This document shows, piece by piece, positions 17,909 to 25,627 of a stretch of DNA of 64,000 bases. The translations under genes and the position numbers were made by a program. Source of the DNA: an uncultured bacterium (lineage in GTDB: Bacteria > Nitrospirota > Thermodesulfovibrionia > Thermodesulfovibrionales > Thermodesulfovibrionaceae); NCBI GenBank assembly GCA_937924475.1, contig CALDSV010000024.1, forward strand, positions 1 through 64,000, written 5' to 3'. How positions within the stretch are numbered: position 1 is the stretch's first letter; each line of letters begins with the position of its first letter. A model generated the notes under the pieces. It was not told the origin of the DNA and did no database searches. It was given only the letters and a program-made list of their open reading frames with translations.

Positions 17909-18316
17909 TTATTTATCTTCTCTTTCATTCTGACTCTGTGTTGATAAATTTTCTAATTTCTGCTTTTTTATGTAAGCATAAGCCTCCTTTACTGATACTA
18001 TAAGTGTTGCTATAAAGCCAATTAACAATCCTTTAATATTAAACAATCCCTTTATAGCTATAAACCATAAAAACAAAAAAATAGCTCCTAATTTTAAATA
18101 ACTTAGTCCTATTACAGTAAGTTGAAACATTGGTTTCCCAAAAAATTTCTTCACAGCCCAAGCAAGCTCCCTTAAGCTCAACCAACTTATAAATCCCCCA
18201 AGTATAACATTAAATGCTACAATTTCATCCTGCCAAAACAAATAACTTCCTACCGCCAAGATAGGAATTAAGATAATTGCCCCTTTATTTATTTTCTTGA
18301 TTGTCTCTTTGTCCAT
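17909..18316 (-). CDS. ATP synthase subunit I-like membrane protein
   Basis: 135 residues with four predicted membrane helices, resembling the Atp_synt_I family that helps assemble the c-ring of F-type ATP synthases. The structural atp genes are not downstream (pgi is), so this pair is separated from the ATP synthase operon or that operon is split. It overlaps the AtpZ-like gene by 32 bases. Homology is at the level of helix pattern and length. Confidence 0.65.
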   Translation of the reverse strand: MDKETIKKINKGAIILIPILAVGSYLFWQDEIVAFNVILGGFISWLSLRELAWAVKKFFGKPMFQLTVIGLSYLKLGAIFLFLWFIAIKGLFNIKGLLIGFIATLIVSVKEAYAYIKKQKLENLSTQSQNEREDK

Positions 18317-18539
18317 CTGTCTTATTAACCTTTCTTATAAATCTAAAAATTTCTTTAACTCCTGCGGCAAAGCCTGCCAAGAGAAAAATTATAGATAAAA
18401 GAGGGAATGTATTAAAAGCTTTATCAAGCAAATATCCTAAAACAATACCAATAACGACACATAAAACAAAGTTTATGCCAAGAGCTGATGCTTCGAGGAT
18501 TACCTTGAAAATTGATTTTTTTGTACCTTCGTCAGTCAT
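18285..18539 (-). CDS. AtpZ/AtpI-like protein
   Basis: 84 residues with two membrane helices separated by a short loop (YLLDKAFNTFP), the hallmark of AtpZ-like proteins usually encoded at the head of F1Fo operons. Family members have been linked to Mg/Ca transport or Fo assembly. Here it sits between a TorD-like chaperone and the subunit I-like gene. Its start overlaps the chaperone stop by four bases. Confidence 0.7.
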   Translation of the reverse strand: MTDEGTKKSIFKVILEASALGINFVLCVVIGIVLGYLLDKAFNTFPLLSIIFLLAGFAAGVKEIFRFIRKVNKTDGQRDNQENK

Positions 18540-19060
18540 ACTATTCCCTCACTCTCTGATAATACAAACTCTTTCAACGAAGTTGCAACCTCTTTATAGA
18601 AATCTGTTCTTGCCTTTTCATATAAAGTGTCGCAAAACAAAGGTATCCATTCTCTCAGTCTTTTTAAAAATTCTATCTGTAATTCTAAAAGATTTTGCTC
18701 TACCAGATAACTCATGAAGATAAGTTCCATTGATACATGGTCTGGTGGCAAGTCAAATTCTTCCTCAATAGCTACTCCAGCAGCCCAGTAGAAATGCTGA
18801 ACATGGAGCAAATCTGCTTCAATGGGAAGTTCTTTGTAGATAAGCTCTCTATAATAACTTTCATAATTTGGTACCTGGCCTTCATTAAATAAATTAATAA
18901 AGTCCTCACATATATCTTCATAACTATCTGCCATTGAGAATCCATTGAAAATTTCAAATTCTTCTATAAGCTCAAATTCAGGGATATTAAGCAAGAGTAA
19001 ACCAAAAAGTCTGTATGTTTCAGCTCTTTCTTGTTGTTCTAAAGGATCAAAAAGGCTCAT
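18536..19060 (-). CDS. TorD/NarJ-family chaperone
   Basis: 174 residues, all-helical, with the family signature around residues 103-117 ([15 protein letters not shown]). TorD/DmsD/NarJ proteins bind Tat signal peptides of molybdoenzymes and hold them until cofactor insertion. No molybdoenzyme gene is adjacent, so the client is encoded elsewhere. The start overlaps the hemL stop by four bases. Confidence 0.8.
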   Translation of the reverse strand: MSLFDPLEQQERAETYRLFGLLLLNIPEFELIEEFEIFNGFSMADSYEDICEDFINLFNEGQVPNYESYYRELIYKELPIEADLLHVQHFYWAAGVAIEEEFDLPPDHVSMELIFMSYLVEQNLLELQIEFLKRLREWIPLFCDTLYEKARTDFYKEVATSLKEFVLSESEGIV

Positions 19061-20340
19061 AGTTCTTTAAAGGTCTTATAAGCAGCTTCTATGGTTTTTT
19101 CTATGTCCTTTATATTATGACTAAGAGAGATAAAGCCTGCTTCAAATTGGGACGGTGCTATATATATACCTTTTTGGAGCATTCCCCAGAAAAATTTCTT
19201 AAACTTTTCTGTATCTGAAGTTTTAGCAGTTTTTGCATCTATTACTTCAATATCTGTAAAATAAGTACAAAACATCGTACCAGCCCTATAAAACTTAACC
19301 TTTATCCCAGCCCTTTTAGCAGCCTCTCTTAAGCCTTCTTCAAGATGAGCCATAGTTTTTTCAAGTCTTTTATAAGTTGAAGACTTTTTTAGTATTTTCA
19401 ATGTCTCAATTCCTGCTGTCATTGCAAGAGGATTCCCTGATAAAGTTCCTGCTTGATAAACTGCGCCTTCAGGCGCAACCATCTGCATTATTTCTCTTTT
19501 ACCTCCGTAGGCACCAACAGGTAATCCTCCTCCAATTACCTTACCAAGGCATGTAAGATCAGGCTTTACGCCGTAGTAAGACTGAGCTCCACCAAAGGAG
19601 ACTCTAAAGCCTGTCATAACTTCATCAAAAATCAAAAGGATGCCATATTTTTCTGTCTCTTCCCTAAGGGCAATTAAAAAATCTTCTTTTGGTAAAATAC
19701 AACCCATATTTCCAACTATAGGCTCTATAATAACACAGGCAATATCACGCCAATGCTCTTTCACTGTAGATTTAAAAGCCTCTTTATCATTGAATGGAAG
19801 AACTATTGTCTCAGCTGCATAGGAATTAGGAACTCCTAAACTATCTGGAATTCCCAAAGTAGCTCCTCCTGAACCAGCTGAAACAAGAAGACCATCTACA
19901 TGGCCATGATAACAACCTTCAAACTTTATAACTTTTGAACGATTTGTAAAACCTCTTGCAACCCTTATGGCAGACATGGTAGCCTCAGTCCCAGAATTTA
20001 CCATGCGAATTTTCTCCATTGAAGGAAAAGCAGCCTTGACAAGCTCAGCAAGTTCTATTTCAAGCCTTGTAGGAGCACCGTAGCTTGTTCCTTTCTCAAT
20101 GGCCTTACTTAAAGCCTTAACTACTGATGGATAGGCATGTCCTAAAATAAGAGGTCCCCAAGACAATACATAATCTATGTATTGGTTGCCATCAACATCG
20201 TATAGCTTAGAACCCTTCGCCCTTTCTATAAAAATAGGATTACCACCCACTGCCTTAAAAGCCCTAACGGGACTGTTAACTCCGCCAGGCATGCTTTTTA
20301 ATGCTTTTTTATAGAGCTTTTGAGATTTTTTTATTTTCAC
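19057..20340 (-). CDS. hemL: Glutamate-1-semialdehyde 2,1-aminomutase
   Basis: 427 residues, class III PLP aminotransferase fold. The catalytic Lys is K267 in [11 protein letters not shown]. It makes 5-aminolevulinate for heme, siroheme and corrinoids by the C5 pathway. The GTG start is preceded by AGGAGG at seven bases. It is first in the run that continues into the TorD-like and ATP synthase-like genes. Confidence 0.97.
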   Translation of the reverse strand: MKIKKSQKLYKKALKSMPGGVNSPVRAFKAVGGNPIFIERAKGSKLYDVDGNQYIDYVLSWGPLILGHAYPSVVKALSKAIEKGTSYGAPTRLEIELAELVKAAFPSMEKIRMVNSGTEATMSAIRVARGFTNRSKVIKFEGCYHGHVDGLLVSAGSGGATLGIPDSLGVPNSYAAETIVLPFNDKEAFKSTVKEHWRDIACVIIEPIVGNMGCILPKEDFLIALREETEKYGILLIFDEVMTGFRVSFGGAQSYYGVKPDLTCLGKVIGGGLPVGAYGGKREIMQMVAPEGAVYQAGTLSGNPLAMTAGIETLKILKKSSTYKRLEKTMAHLEEGLREAAKRAGIKVKFYRAGTMFCTYFTDIEVIDAKTAKTSDTEKFKKFFWGMLQKGIYIAPSQFEAGFISLSHNIKDIEKTIEAAYKTFKEL

Positions 20341-20436
20341 CTTAAACCTCCTATAGTTTTTCTTTTTGAATTTTATAAAAATAACAAAAAAATTAGTAAA
20401 ATCTCAAATCTCTTAAATATTTTTCCTACGAAAAAG

Positions 20437-20460
20437 TAATCCTGCTTTCGAGAAGGATTA
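20437..20460 (-). terminator. Hairpin terminator downstream of 5S rRNA
   Basis: TAATCCT (20437-20443) pairs with AGGATTA (20454-20460) around a CTTTCGAG tip. On the minus strand the stem is followed after one base by five T's. It stands about 50 bases past the 5S 3' end and would separate it from hemL. Confidence 0.65.
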
Positions 20461-20512
20461 TAATAAAGATTTTAAGAGATGAAAGGTGAAAATAAAAATT
20501 TTTAATAAAAAA

Positions 20513-20632
<120 letters not shown>

Positions 20633-20637
20633 TTTTT

Positions 20638-20667
20638 ATGCTAACACAATCTCTTAAAAAATTGCAA
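20638..20667 (-). promoter_or_regulatory. Promoter of the solitary 5S rRNA gene
   Basis: On the minus strand TTGCAA (20662-20667), 18-base spacer, TAGCAT (20638-20643). The predicted transcription start falls close to the mature 5S 5' end, which fits a gene transcribed on its own. Confidence 0.55.
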
Positions 20668-20792
20668 GCATAAAATTTGCCCGTTGGTTAGTATTTTAAA
20701 ATTTCAAGTTTTTTATAATTTCCTTCTTAAGTAAAAACATTTCTCAAAAAGTAGACTATATAGAAAAGATAAATTTTTTTACCCTAAAAAAG

Positions 20793-20990
20793 GGGGAAGA
20801 TTGCTCCATCGTTTAAGCTCCTTCGATGACAGTTAAGGTTTCATTGGAGGCTTACTAAATGAGCCATGACAATCCGACTTTGCGAGGACAACCCAAGTAT
20901 GACCGATGGGGAAATAGAAAATCCTGTCTAAAAACTTTTTCCATAAAAACGGACAAGCAGAAAGAGGAATTATTTTCAATAAGTGATAGA
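20793..20990. other. Structured intergenic segment, candidate non-coding RNA
   Basis: The 408 bases between the 5S gene and 21044 hold no convincing gene. Within them a segment of higher GC content has nested complementarity. CTCCATCG (20804-20811) pairs with CGATGGGG (20904-20911). Inside that, AAGCTCC (20815-20821) pairs with GGAGGCTT (20846-20853, one bulge) and ATGA pairs with TCAT. GGCT/AGCC (20849-20865) forms a competing hairpin. I could not assign a known RNA family or a strand. A 60-codon frame exists on the minus strand (20833-21015) but matches nothing I know. Confidence 0.35.
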
Positions 20991-21043
20991 TTGAGATTTT
21001 TAACTTTCTCTTCAAATTAGGTCCTCTATTTGCTTAATAAAGA

Positions 21044-21655
21044 TTAAGAATTAATATACTTCTGCCTAATATAACGTAGAATATCATCATAAACTGATGG
21101 AACCACAAGAAATATCTCAATGTCATTAGGTAAGGATAGCTTAATTCTGTCTTGATCTTTAAGAATAAGTATTCCAGACTCTCCTTCTTGAAGGGAATCA
21201 TTTATTTTTGTGGAAATTTCAGAAAGTCGTTTTTGATAGACTTCATTAAAATGATTGAATATTTCCTCCATTACAGAAACTGTTTTTACAATTCTTAGAC
21301 AATTACCCCAGTCTATGTATACCCCGAAAGTTTCCGGATTTTCTATCCCTATCAACTCTGCTCCTTCAGTCACTTTTTTCTCTATCAATAAAGAGAGGAA
21401 AGGATTCGTCTCTTTAATAACATTCAATGCTTCTTGTCCTTCTATAAAAATTGACTCAACAAAAATTTTAGTAACAAAACCTAATTTTTCAAGCTTTTCT
21501 ATATGTGAAATAGCCTCATTCCAATACTTTTCTATCAGATTTTCTAAGATTTCATCTTGAGAATCGGGAGTAAAAATATTTGGTACACAGAAAAGTCTTC
21601 TTTTTCCTCTAAACTCACTAACACTCAACCTTTGAATTTTCCCTAATTCAGCCAT
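21044..21655 (-). CDS. Protein of unknown function
   Basis: 203 residues, soluble, mixed helix and strand, no signal peptide or clear motif. I do not recognise the family. A central helical region (about 30-75) precedes a stretch with a conserved-looking GVYIDWGNC segment near residue 115, and the C-terminal part looks like alternating strands. It lies 31 bases downstream of trpD on the same strand. Confidence 0.65.
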   Translation of the reverse strand: MAELGKIQRLSVSEFRGKRRLFCVPNIFTPDSQDEILENLIEKYWNEAISHIEKLEKLGFVTKIFVESIFIEGQEALNVIKETNPFLSLLIEKKVTEGAELIGIENPETFGVYIDWGNCLRIVKTVSVMEEIFNHFNEVYQKRLSEISTKINDSLQEGESGILILKDQDRIKLSLPNDIEIFLVVPSVYDDILRYIRQKYINS

Positions 21656-21686
21656 CTTTGTTTCCTTTAAAATTTTTGTTACTTTA

Positions 21687-22697
21687 TTATAAGGAATTTG
21701 AAAGTTTGATTAATTTTTCTAATTTCCTGTAAGCGTTGCCACTGTCAATGCTAACCTTTGCCATTTCGAAGCCCTCCATAAAATCTTTAGCCTTTCCTGC
21801 AACAGTAAGGGCAACTGCAGCGTTCATAAGCACCATATCTCTTATTTCGTTTTTCTGACCTTGCAATAGCGAAAGAATAATTCTTGCATTATTTTTCTTG
21901 TCTCCCCCTTTAATTTTATCAATATATGCCCTTTTTAATCCAAAATCTTCTGGGGATAAGGTTAACCATTCAAATTTATTGTTGTGATATCTAATTAAAA
22001 AACTCTTACCCGTAATTGATATTTCATCTAAGCCGTCTTCACTGTGAACTACAGCTACCTCCTCACATTCAAGGAGAGCAAGCACTTTTGAGATAGGTTC
22101 CATATAATCCTTTGAAAAGACTCCAATGAGTTGTCTCTTTACAGAGGCTGGATTCAGCATAGGACCTAAAATATTAAAGATAGTTCTAATCTTCAGCTCT
22201 TTTCTTATTGGTACCACTCTTTTCATGGCAGGATGATAAAGGGGTGCAAATAGTATGGTTATGCCACACTCAAAAAGACATTTTTCTGCCACATCTGGTG
22301 ACATATCTACCTTTATGCCTAATTCTTCTAAAACATCTATGCTTCCGCATTGGCTTGAAGCAGAACGATTTCCATGCTTTGCCACAGGCACTCCAGCGCC
22401 AGCTACTACAAAACTTGTAGCTGTTGATACATTAAAAGTACCAGCCATGTCTCCACCTGTGCCAACTATATCAATTGTTCCAGGAGGACATTTTATTTTT
22501 ATTGCGTGATCTCTAAATACTTGAACAGTAGCTAAAATTTCCTCTAAGGTTTCTCCTTTAACTGATAAACCCATGAGAAATGCGGAAATTTGTATTTCTG
22601 AAGCTTTTCCTTCTATTATTTCTATAAAGCTCTTTTTTATTAAGTCAGAAGAAAGGTTTCTTTTTAACGATAATTGTTTAATTGCTTCTTCAATCAT
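21687..22697 (-). CDS. trpD: Anthranilate phosphoribosyltransferase
   Basis: 336 residues. The PRPP/anthranilate-binding GTGGDMAGTFNVST segment (about 80-93) and the KHGNRSASSQCGS block are intact. It adds ribose-phosphate to anthranilate. The start overlaps the trpG stop by four bases. The unit ends here; trpCFBA are not in the window. Confidence 0.96.
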   Translation of the reverse strand: MIEEAIKQLSLKRNLSSDLIKKSFIEIIEGKASEIQISAFLMGLSVKGETLEEILATVQVFRDHAIKIKCPPGTIDIVGTGGDMAGTFNVSTATSFVVAGAGVPVAKHGNRSASSQCGSIDVLEELGIKVDMSPDVAEKCLFECGITILFAPLYHPAMKRVVPIRKELKIRTIFNILGPMLNPASVKRQLIGVFSKDYMEPISKVLALLECEEVAVVHSEDGLDEISITGKSFLIRYHNNKFEWLTLSPEDFGLKRAYIDKIKGGDKKNNARIILSLLQGQKNEIRDMVLMNAAVALTVAGKAKDFMEGFEMAKVSIDSGNAYRKLEKLIKLSNSL

Positions 22698-23257
22698 AGT
22701 TTTAGAAAGTTTCTTAATATATCTTTACCTACCTTTGTTAATATACTCTCAGGATGAAATTGTACTCCCTCAACAATGTATTCCTTATGTCTTACTCCCA
22801 TAATAATTCCCCTTGATGTCCAGGCTGAAATTTCAAGACATTCAGGCAAACTCTCCTTTTCTATTATAAGGGAATGATATCTTGTTGCTTCAAAAGGATT
22901 TTGAATATCTTTAAAAATTGTTTTATTATCATGATATATTAAGGAAGTTTTGCCATGCATAATTTCAGGAGATTTAATTACTTTACCTCCAAAGGCTACT
23001 CCTATTGATTGATGACCTAAACATACACCAAGTATGGGTATCATACCAGCAAAGTGTCTTATCACATCTATAGAAATACCTGCTTGTTGAGGAGTACAAG
23101 GCCCAGGAGAAATTATTATCTTTTCAGGGTTCATTTCTTCAATTTCTGAGATTGTTAATTTATCATTTCTATAAACTTTCACCTCTCTATGAATCTCGCC
23201 AATATATTGATAGAGATTATAGGTAAAGGAATCATAATTGTCTATTATTAAAATCAT
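22694..23257 (-). CDS. trpG: Anthranilate/aminodeoxychorismate synthase glutamine amidotransferase
   Basis: 187 residues, class I glutamine amidotransferase: nucleophile Cys79 in GVCLGHQ and the His/Glu pair in QFHPES near the end. The first residues IDNYDSFTYN are typical of TrpG/PabA, and a single copy often serves both pathways. It sits between trpE and trpD. Confidence 0.94.
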   Translation of the reverse strand: MILIIDNYDSFTYNLYQYIGEIHREVKVYRNDKLTISEIEEMNPEKIIISPGPCTPQQAGISIDVIRHFAGMIPILGVCLGHQSIGVAFGGKVIKSPEIMHGKTSLIYHDNKTIFKDIQNPFEATRYHSLIIEKESLPECLEISAWTSRGIIMGVRHKEYIVEGVQFHPESILTKVGKDILRNFLKL

Positions 23258-23263
23258 AATTTT

Positions 23264-24739
23264 TTAACCCTCTAAAAAATTAACAGATTTTAGCATTGCC
23301 ATAGCTTTGTTTACTGTTTCTTGATATTCATTTTCTGGTATTGAGTCAGCCACTACTCCAGCACCTGCTTGAACATAAACTTTTTTTCCCTTTACTGTAA
23401 GCATTCTTATTCCTATACACATGTCCATATTGTTATTAAAACCAAAATAACCAACAGCTCCAGCATAGGGCCCTCTTTGGGTAGGTTCCAATTCCTCAAT
23501 TATTTGCATAGCTCTGACTTTTGGAGCACCTGTTACTGTGCCTGCTGGAAAACAGGATAGAAAAACATCAAACATATCTAAACCTTTCTTAAGTTTGCCT
23601 TCTACATTACTTACAATATGCATTACATGACTGTACCTTTCCACAGCCATTAATTCTGTTAGATTTACCGAACCTATTTCTGCAACCCTGCCCACATCAT
23701 TTCTGCCAAGATCTACAAGCATTATGTGTTCTGCGATTTCTTTTCCATCACTTAAAAGTTCCTTTTCAAGAGCTAAATCTTCTTCATCCGTTTTCCCTCT
23801 CCTTCTTGTACCTGCTATAGGTCTTACAGTAATCTTTTCATCTTCTAATCTCACAAGAATTTCTGGAGAAGAACCTATGAGCTGGAGGTCTTCAGTATTA
23901 ATGTAAAACATATATGGAGAGGGATTTATTATTCTTAAAGCTCTATAAATGTCAAGGGACTTACAATTTTTCTCTGTCTCAAATCTTTGAGATATTACTA
24001 CCTGCACAACATCACCAGAGACAACATACTCTTTTGCTTTCTTGACAGCCTGAAGAAAACCTTCTTTTGTGAAATTAGAAGTGAATTTATCTATAAAAAT
24101 GTCTTTTTGAGATGGTATTAGAAAGTAATTAACTGCTCTATTCCTTTTTGATCCTTTAAGAGATTTTATAATACTCTCTATTCTTTTTTTGGCTCTTTCA
24201 TAAACTTCTTTGTAATCTCCTTCCACAAAAGCATTATAGACAATTCTAACACTTTGCTTTAAATTATCAAAAATAAGGAGAATTTCAGGAATCATAAGAA
24301 AAATATCAGGAACATTGAAAGTTTTTTTATTTAAATTTGGAACTTTTTCATATAATTTCACAATATCATAAGATATATAACCTACCATTCCTCCAAAAAA
24401 TCTCGGTAATTGAGGATCTATGTAAGCATTATACTTTCTAAAAAAATCTCTCAAGAATTCAAAGGGTTTATCATGCATAAATTGTTGGTTTTTGGAGTTT
24501 TCCTTTGTTTTAATTTGGTTTTTATGAAATGTTATTGTAATTTTGGGATCAATTCCCACAAAAGAATATCTGCCCCATTTCTCACCTCCTAAAACGCTTT
24601 CAAGAAGGAAAGAAGGCTTTTTATTTAGTTTCGCGTATACTCCGATAGGTGTATCAAAATCAGCTACTAATTCCTTATAGAGGGGTATAACATTATATGT
24701 TTTTGCAATTTCTATAAAGTTTTCTAAAGTTAAATTCAT
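23264..24739 (-). CDS. trpE: Anthranilate synthase component I
   Basis: 491 residues with the chorismate-binding fold: the N-terminal LLES feedback-site region and C-terminal [17 protein letters not shown] and [10 protein letters not shown] blocks. It makes anthranilate from chorismate using ammonia from TrpG. TATAAA at 24748-24753 lies eight bases from the ATG without a Shine-Dalgarno sequence, so the mRNA may be leaderless. No leader-peptide attenuator is visible in the 200 bases upstream. Confidence 0.95.
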   Translation of the reverse strand: MNLTLENFIEIAKTYNVIPLYKELVADFDTPIGVYAKLNKKPSFLLESVLGGEKWGRYSFVGIDPKITITFHKNQIKTKENSKNQQFMHDKPFEFLRDFFRKYNAYIDPQLPRFFGGMVGYISYDIVKLYEKVPNLNKKTFNVPDIFLMIPEILLIFDNLKQSVRIVYNAFVEGDYKEVYERAKKRIESIIKSLKGSKRNRAVNYFLIPSQKDIFIDKFTSNFTKEGFLQAVKKAKEYVVSGDVVQVVISQRFETEKNCKSLDIYRALRIINPSPYMFYINTEDLQLIGSSPEILVRLEDEKITVRPIAGTRRRGKTDEEDLALEKELLSDGKEIAEHIMLVDLGRNDVGRVAEIGSVNLTELMAVERYSHVMHIVSNVEGKLKKGLDMFDVFLSCFPAGTVTGAPKVRAMQIIEELEPTQRGPYAGAVGYFGFNNNMDMCIGIRMLTVKGKKVYVQAGAGVVADSIPENEYQETVNKAMAMLKSVNFLEG

Positions 24740-24910
24740 TAGTTTATTTTATAAGATTTACTAAAAAAAGGCAAAATTATAGTTTTGCTCTCTTAGATGA
24801 AAAAGATATATTATTTTTTAGATTCAAAAAGAAATTATAGAGATTGCTTCGGCTGCTAAAAAACCCTTGCAATAACCGATAAGAGCAAGAGCAAGAAATA
24901 AAATATTATT

Positions 24911-24939
24911 TTGAAAAATATTTAAAAATTATTTAAAAT
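24911..24939 (+). promoter_or_regulatory. Promoter of selC
   Basis: TTGAAA (24911-24916), exactly 17 bases, TAAAAT (24934-24939). The mature tRNA 5' end is eight bases later. The rest of the 24740-24947 gap holds only AT-rich sequence without recognisable features. Confidence 0.65.
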
Positions 24940-24947
24940 TCTATATT

Positions 24948-25045
24948 GGGAGTGTATGGGGTTCTGGTGTCCCCCTTGGACTTCAAATCCAATGTTGCCT
25001 GTGAGAAGCAGGCATGGTGGGTTCGATTCCCACACGCTCCCGCCA
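24948..25045 (+). tRNA. selC: tRNA-Sec (anticodon TCA)
   Basis: 98 bases with an encoded CCA. The acceptor stem has eight pairs (GGGAGTGT with ACGCTCCC), the T arm is GTGGG/CCCAC around TTCGATT, and the long variable arm pairs TGCCTG with CAGGCA. The anticodon TCA is at 24983-24985 in the loop CTTCAAA. These are the specific features of bacterial selenocysteine tRNA. A short frame starting at 24946 runs through it and is not real. Confidence 0.97.
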
Positions 25046-25062
25046 AACAGAAGGAGGTAACT

Positions 25063-25407
25063 ATGAAGATTACCCATTATTCTTTTGGTAAAATAACTGT
25101 TGATGAAAAAGAATATACCTCAGATCTTATCGTATTTCCTGACAGTCTTTTACCTTCTTGGTGGAGAAAAGAAGGTCACTCCCTCTGTATGGAAGATTTA
25201 ACTGAAGTGTTAAAGAGAGACATAAAATATCTTCTGATAGGAACAGGAGCATATGGAAGAATGATAGTACCTGAAAGTCTTATTAGACAGTTGAAGTCTA
25301 AGGGCATAGAAGTATATGTTATGGATACAGACAAAGCAGTTTCTCTATTTAATAAAATGTATTTAGAAGGTAAGAAAGTTGCTGGAGCCTTTCATTTAAC
25401 ATGTTAA
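25063..25407 (+). CDS. Mth938-domain protein (DUF498/NDUFAF3-like)
   Basis: 114 residues from the ATG at 25063, five bases after AAGGAGG (25051-25057). The YLLIGTGAYGRMIVPE core and following VYVMDTDKAV strand match the Mth938-like fold, whose bacterial role is unknown; the mitochondrial homologue NDUFAF3 assists complex I assembly. Only 17 bases separate it from the tRNA-Sec CCA end and no terminator lies between, so both are probably on one transcript. Confidence 0.8.
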   Translation: MKITHYSFGKITVDEKEYTSDLIVFPDSLLPSWWRKEGHSLCMEDLTEVLKRDIKYLLIGTGAYGRMIVPESLIRQLKSKGIEVYVMDTDKAVSLFNKMYLEGKKVAGAFHLTC

Positions 25408-25420
25408 AAAGGAGAGAAAT

Positions 25421-25603
25421 ATGAGCGAAGACAGAAAACCAGATCCAATGAGGATAGCGATTGTTAAAATGCTACCGAAGGACATTAAAGAAAAATTAAC
25501 CATTGAAGAAATGAACTCATTACTTTTTGATGAGGTTTTACCTGATTCTTTGATGGAAAAATTAAAAGATTATTTATCAGATCTGGACAATCCAACAGAA
25601 TAA
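25421..25603 (+). CDS. Small acidic protein of unknown function
   Basis: 60 residues, acidic and helical, with no recognised domain. AAGGAGAG stands before the ATG, and the gene sits tightly between the Mth938-like gene and fhs, which supports it being real. I cannot assign a function. Confidence 0.65.
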   Translation: MSEDRKPDPMRIAIVKMLPKDIKEKLTIEEMNSLLFDEVLPDSLMEKLKDYLSDLDNPTE

Positions 25604-25627
25604 AAAACTTTTAAAAAGGAGTTTTCA

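Noticed and set aside
17818-18003. 61-residue frame on the plus strand
   Set aside because: It is antisense to the AtpI-like gene and the 53-residue membrane-protein gene and has no ribosome-binding site.
20833-21015. 60-codon minus-strand frame in the gap near 5S
   Set aside because: It shows no recognisable protein features, and the paired segments argue for RNA structure instead.
24740-24947. trp leader peptide, T-box or attenuator upstream of trpE
   Set aside because: No Trp-codon-rich short frame, T-box motif or terminator/antiterminator pair was seen; the -10 box sits next to the trpE ATG.
24946-25062. 39-codon extension of the Mth938-like frame over the tRNA
   Set aside because: It is the tRNA-Sec sequence read as protein; a full ribosome-binding site lies directly before the ATG at 25063.
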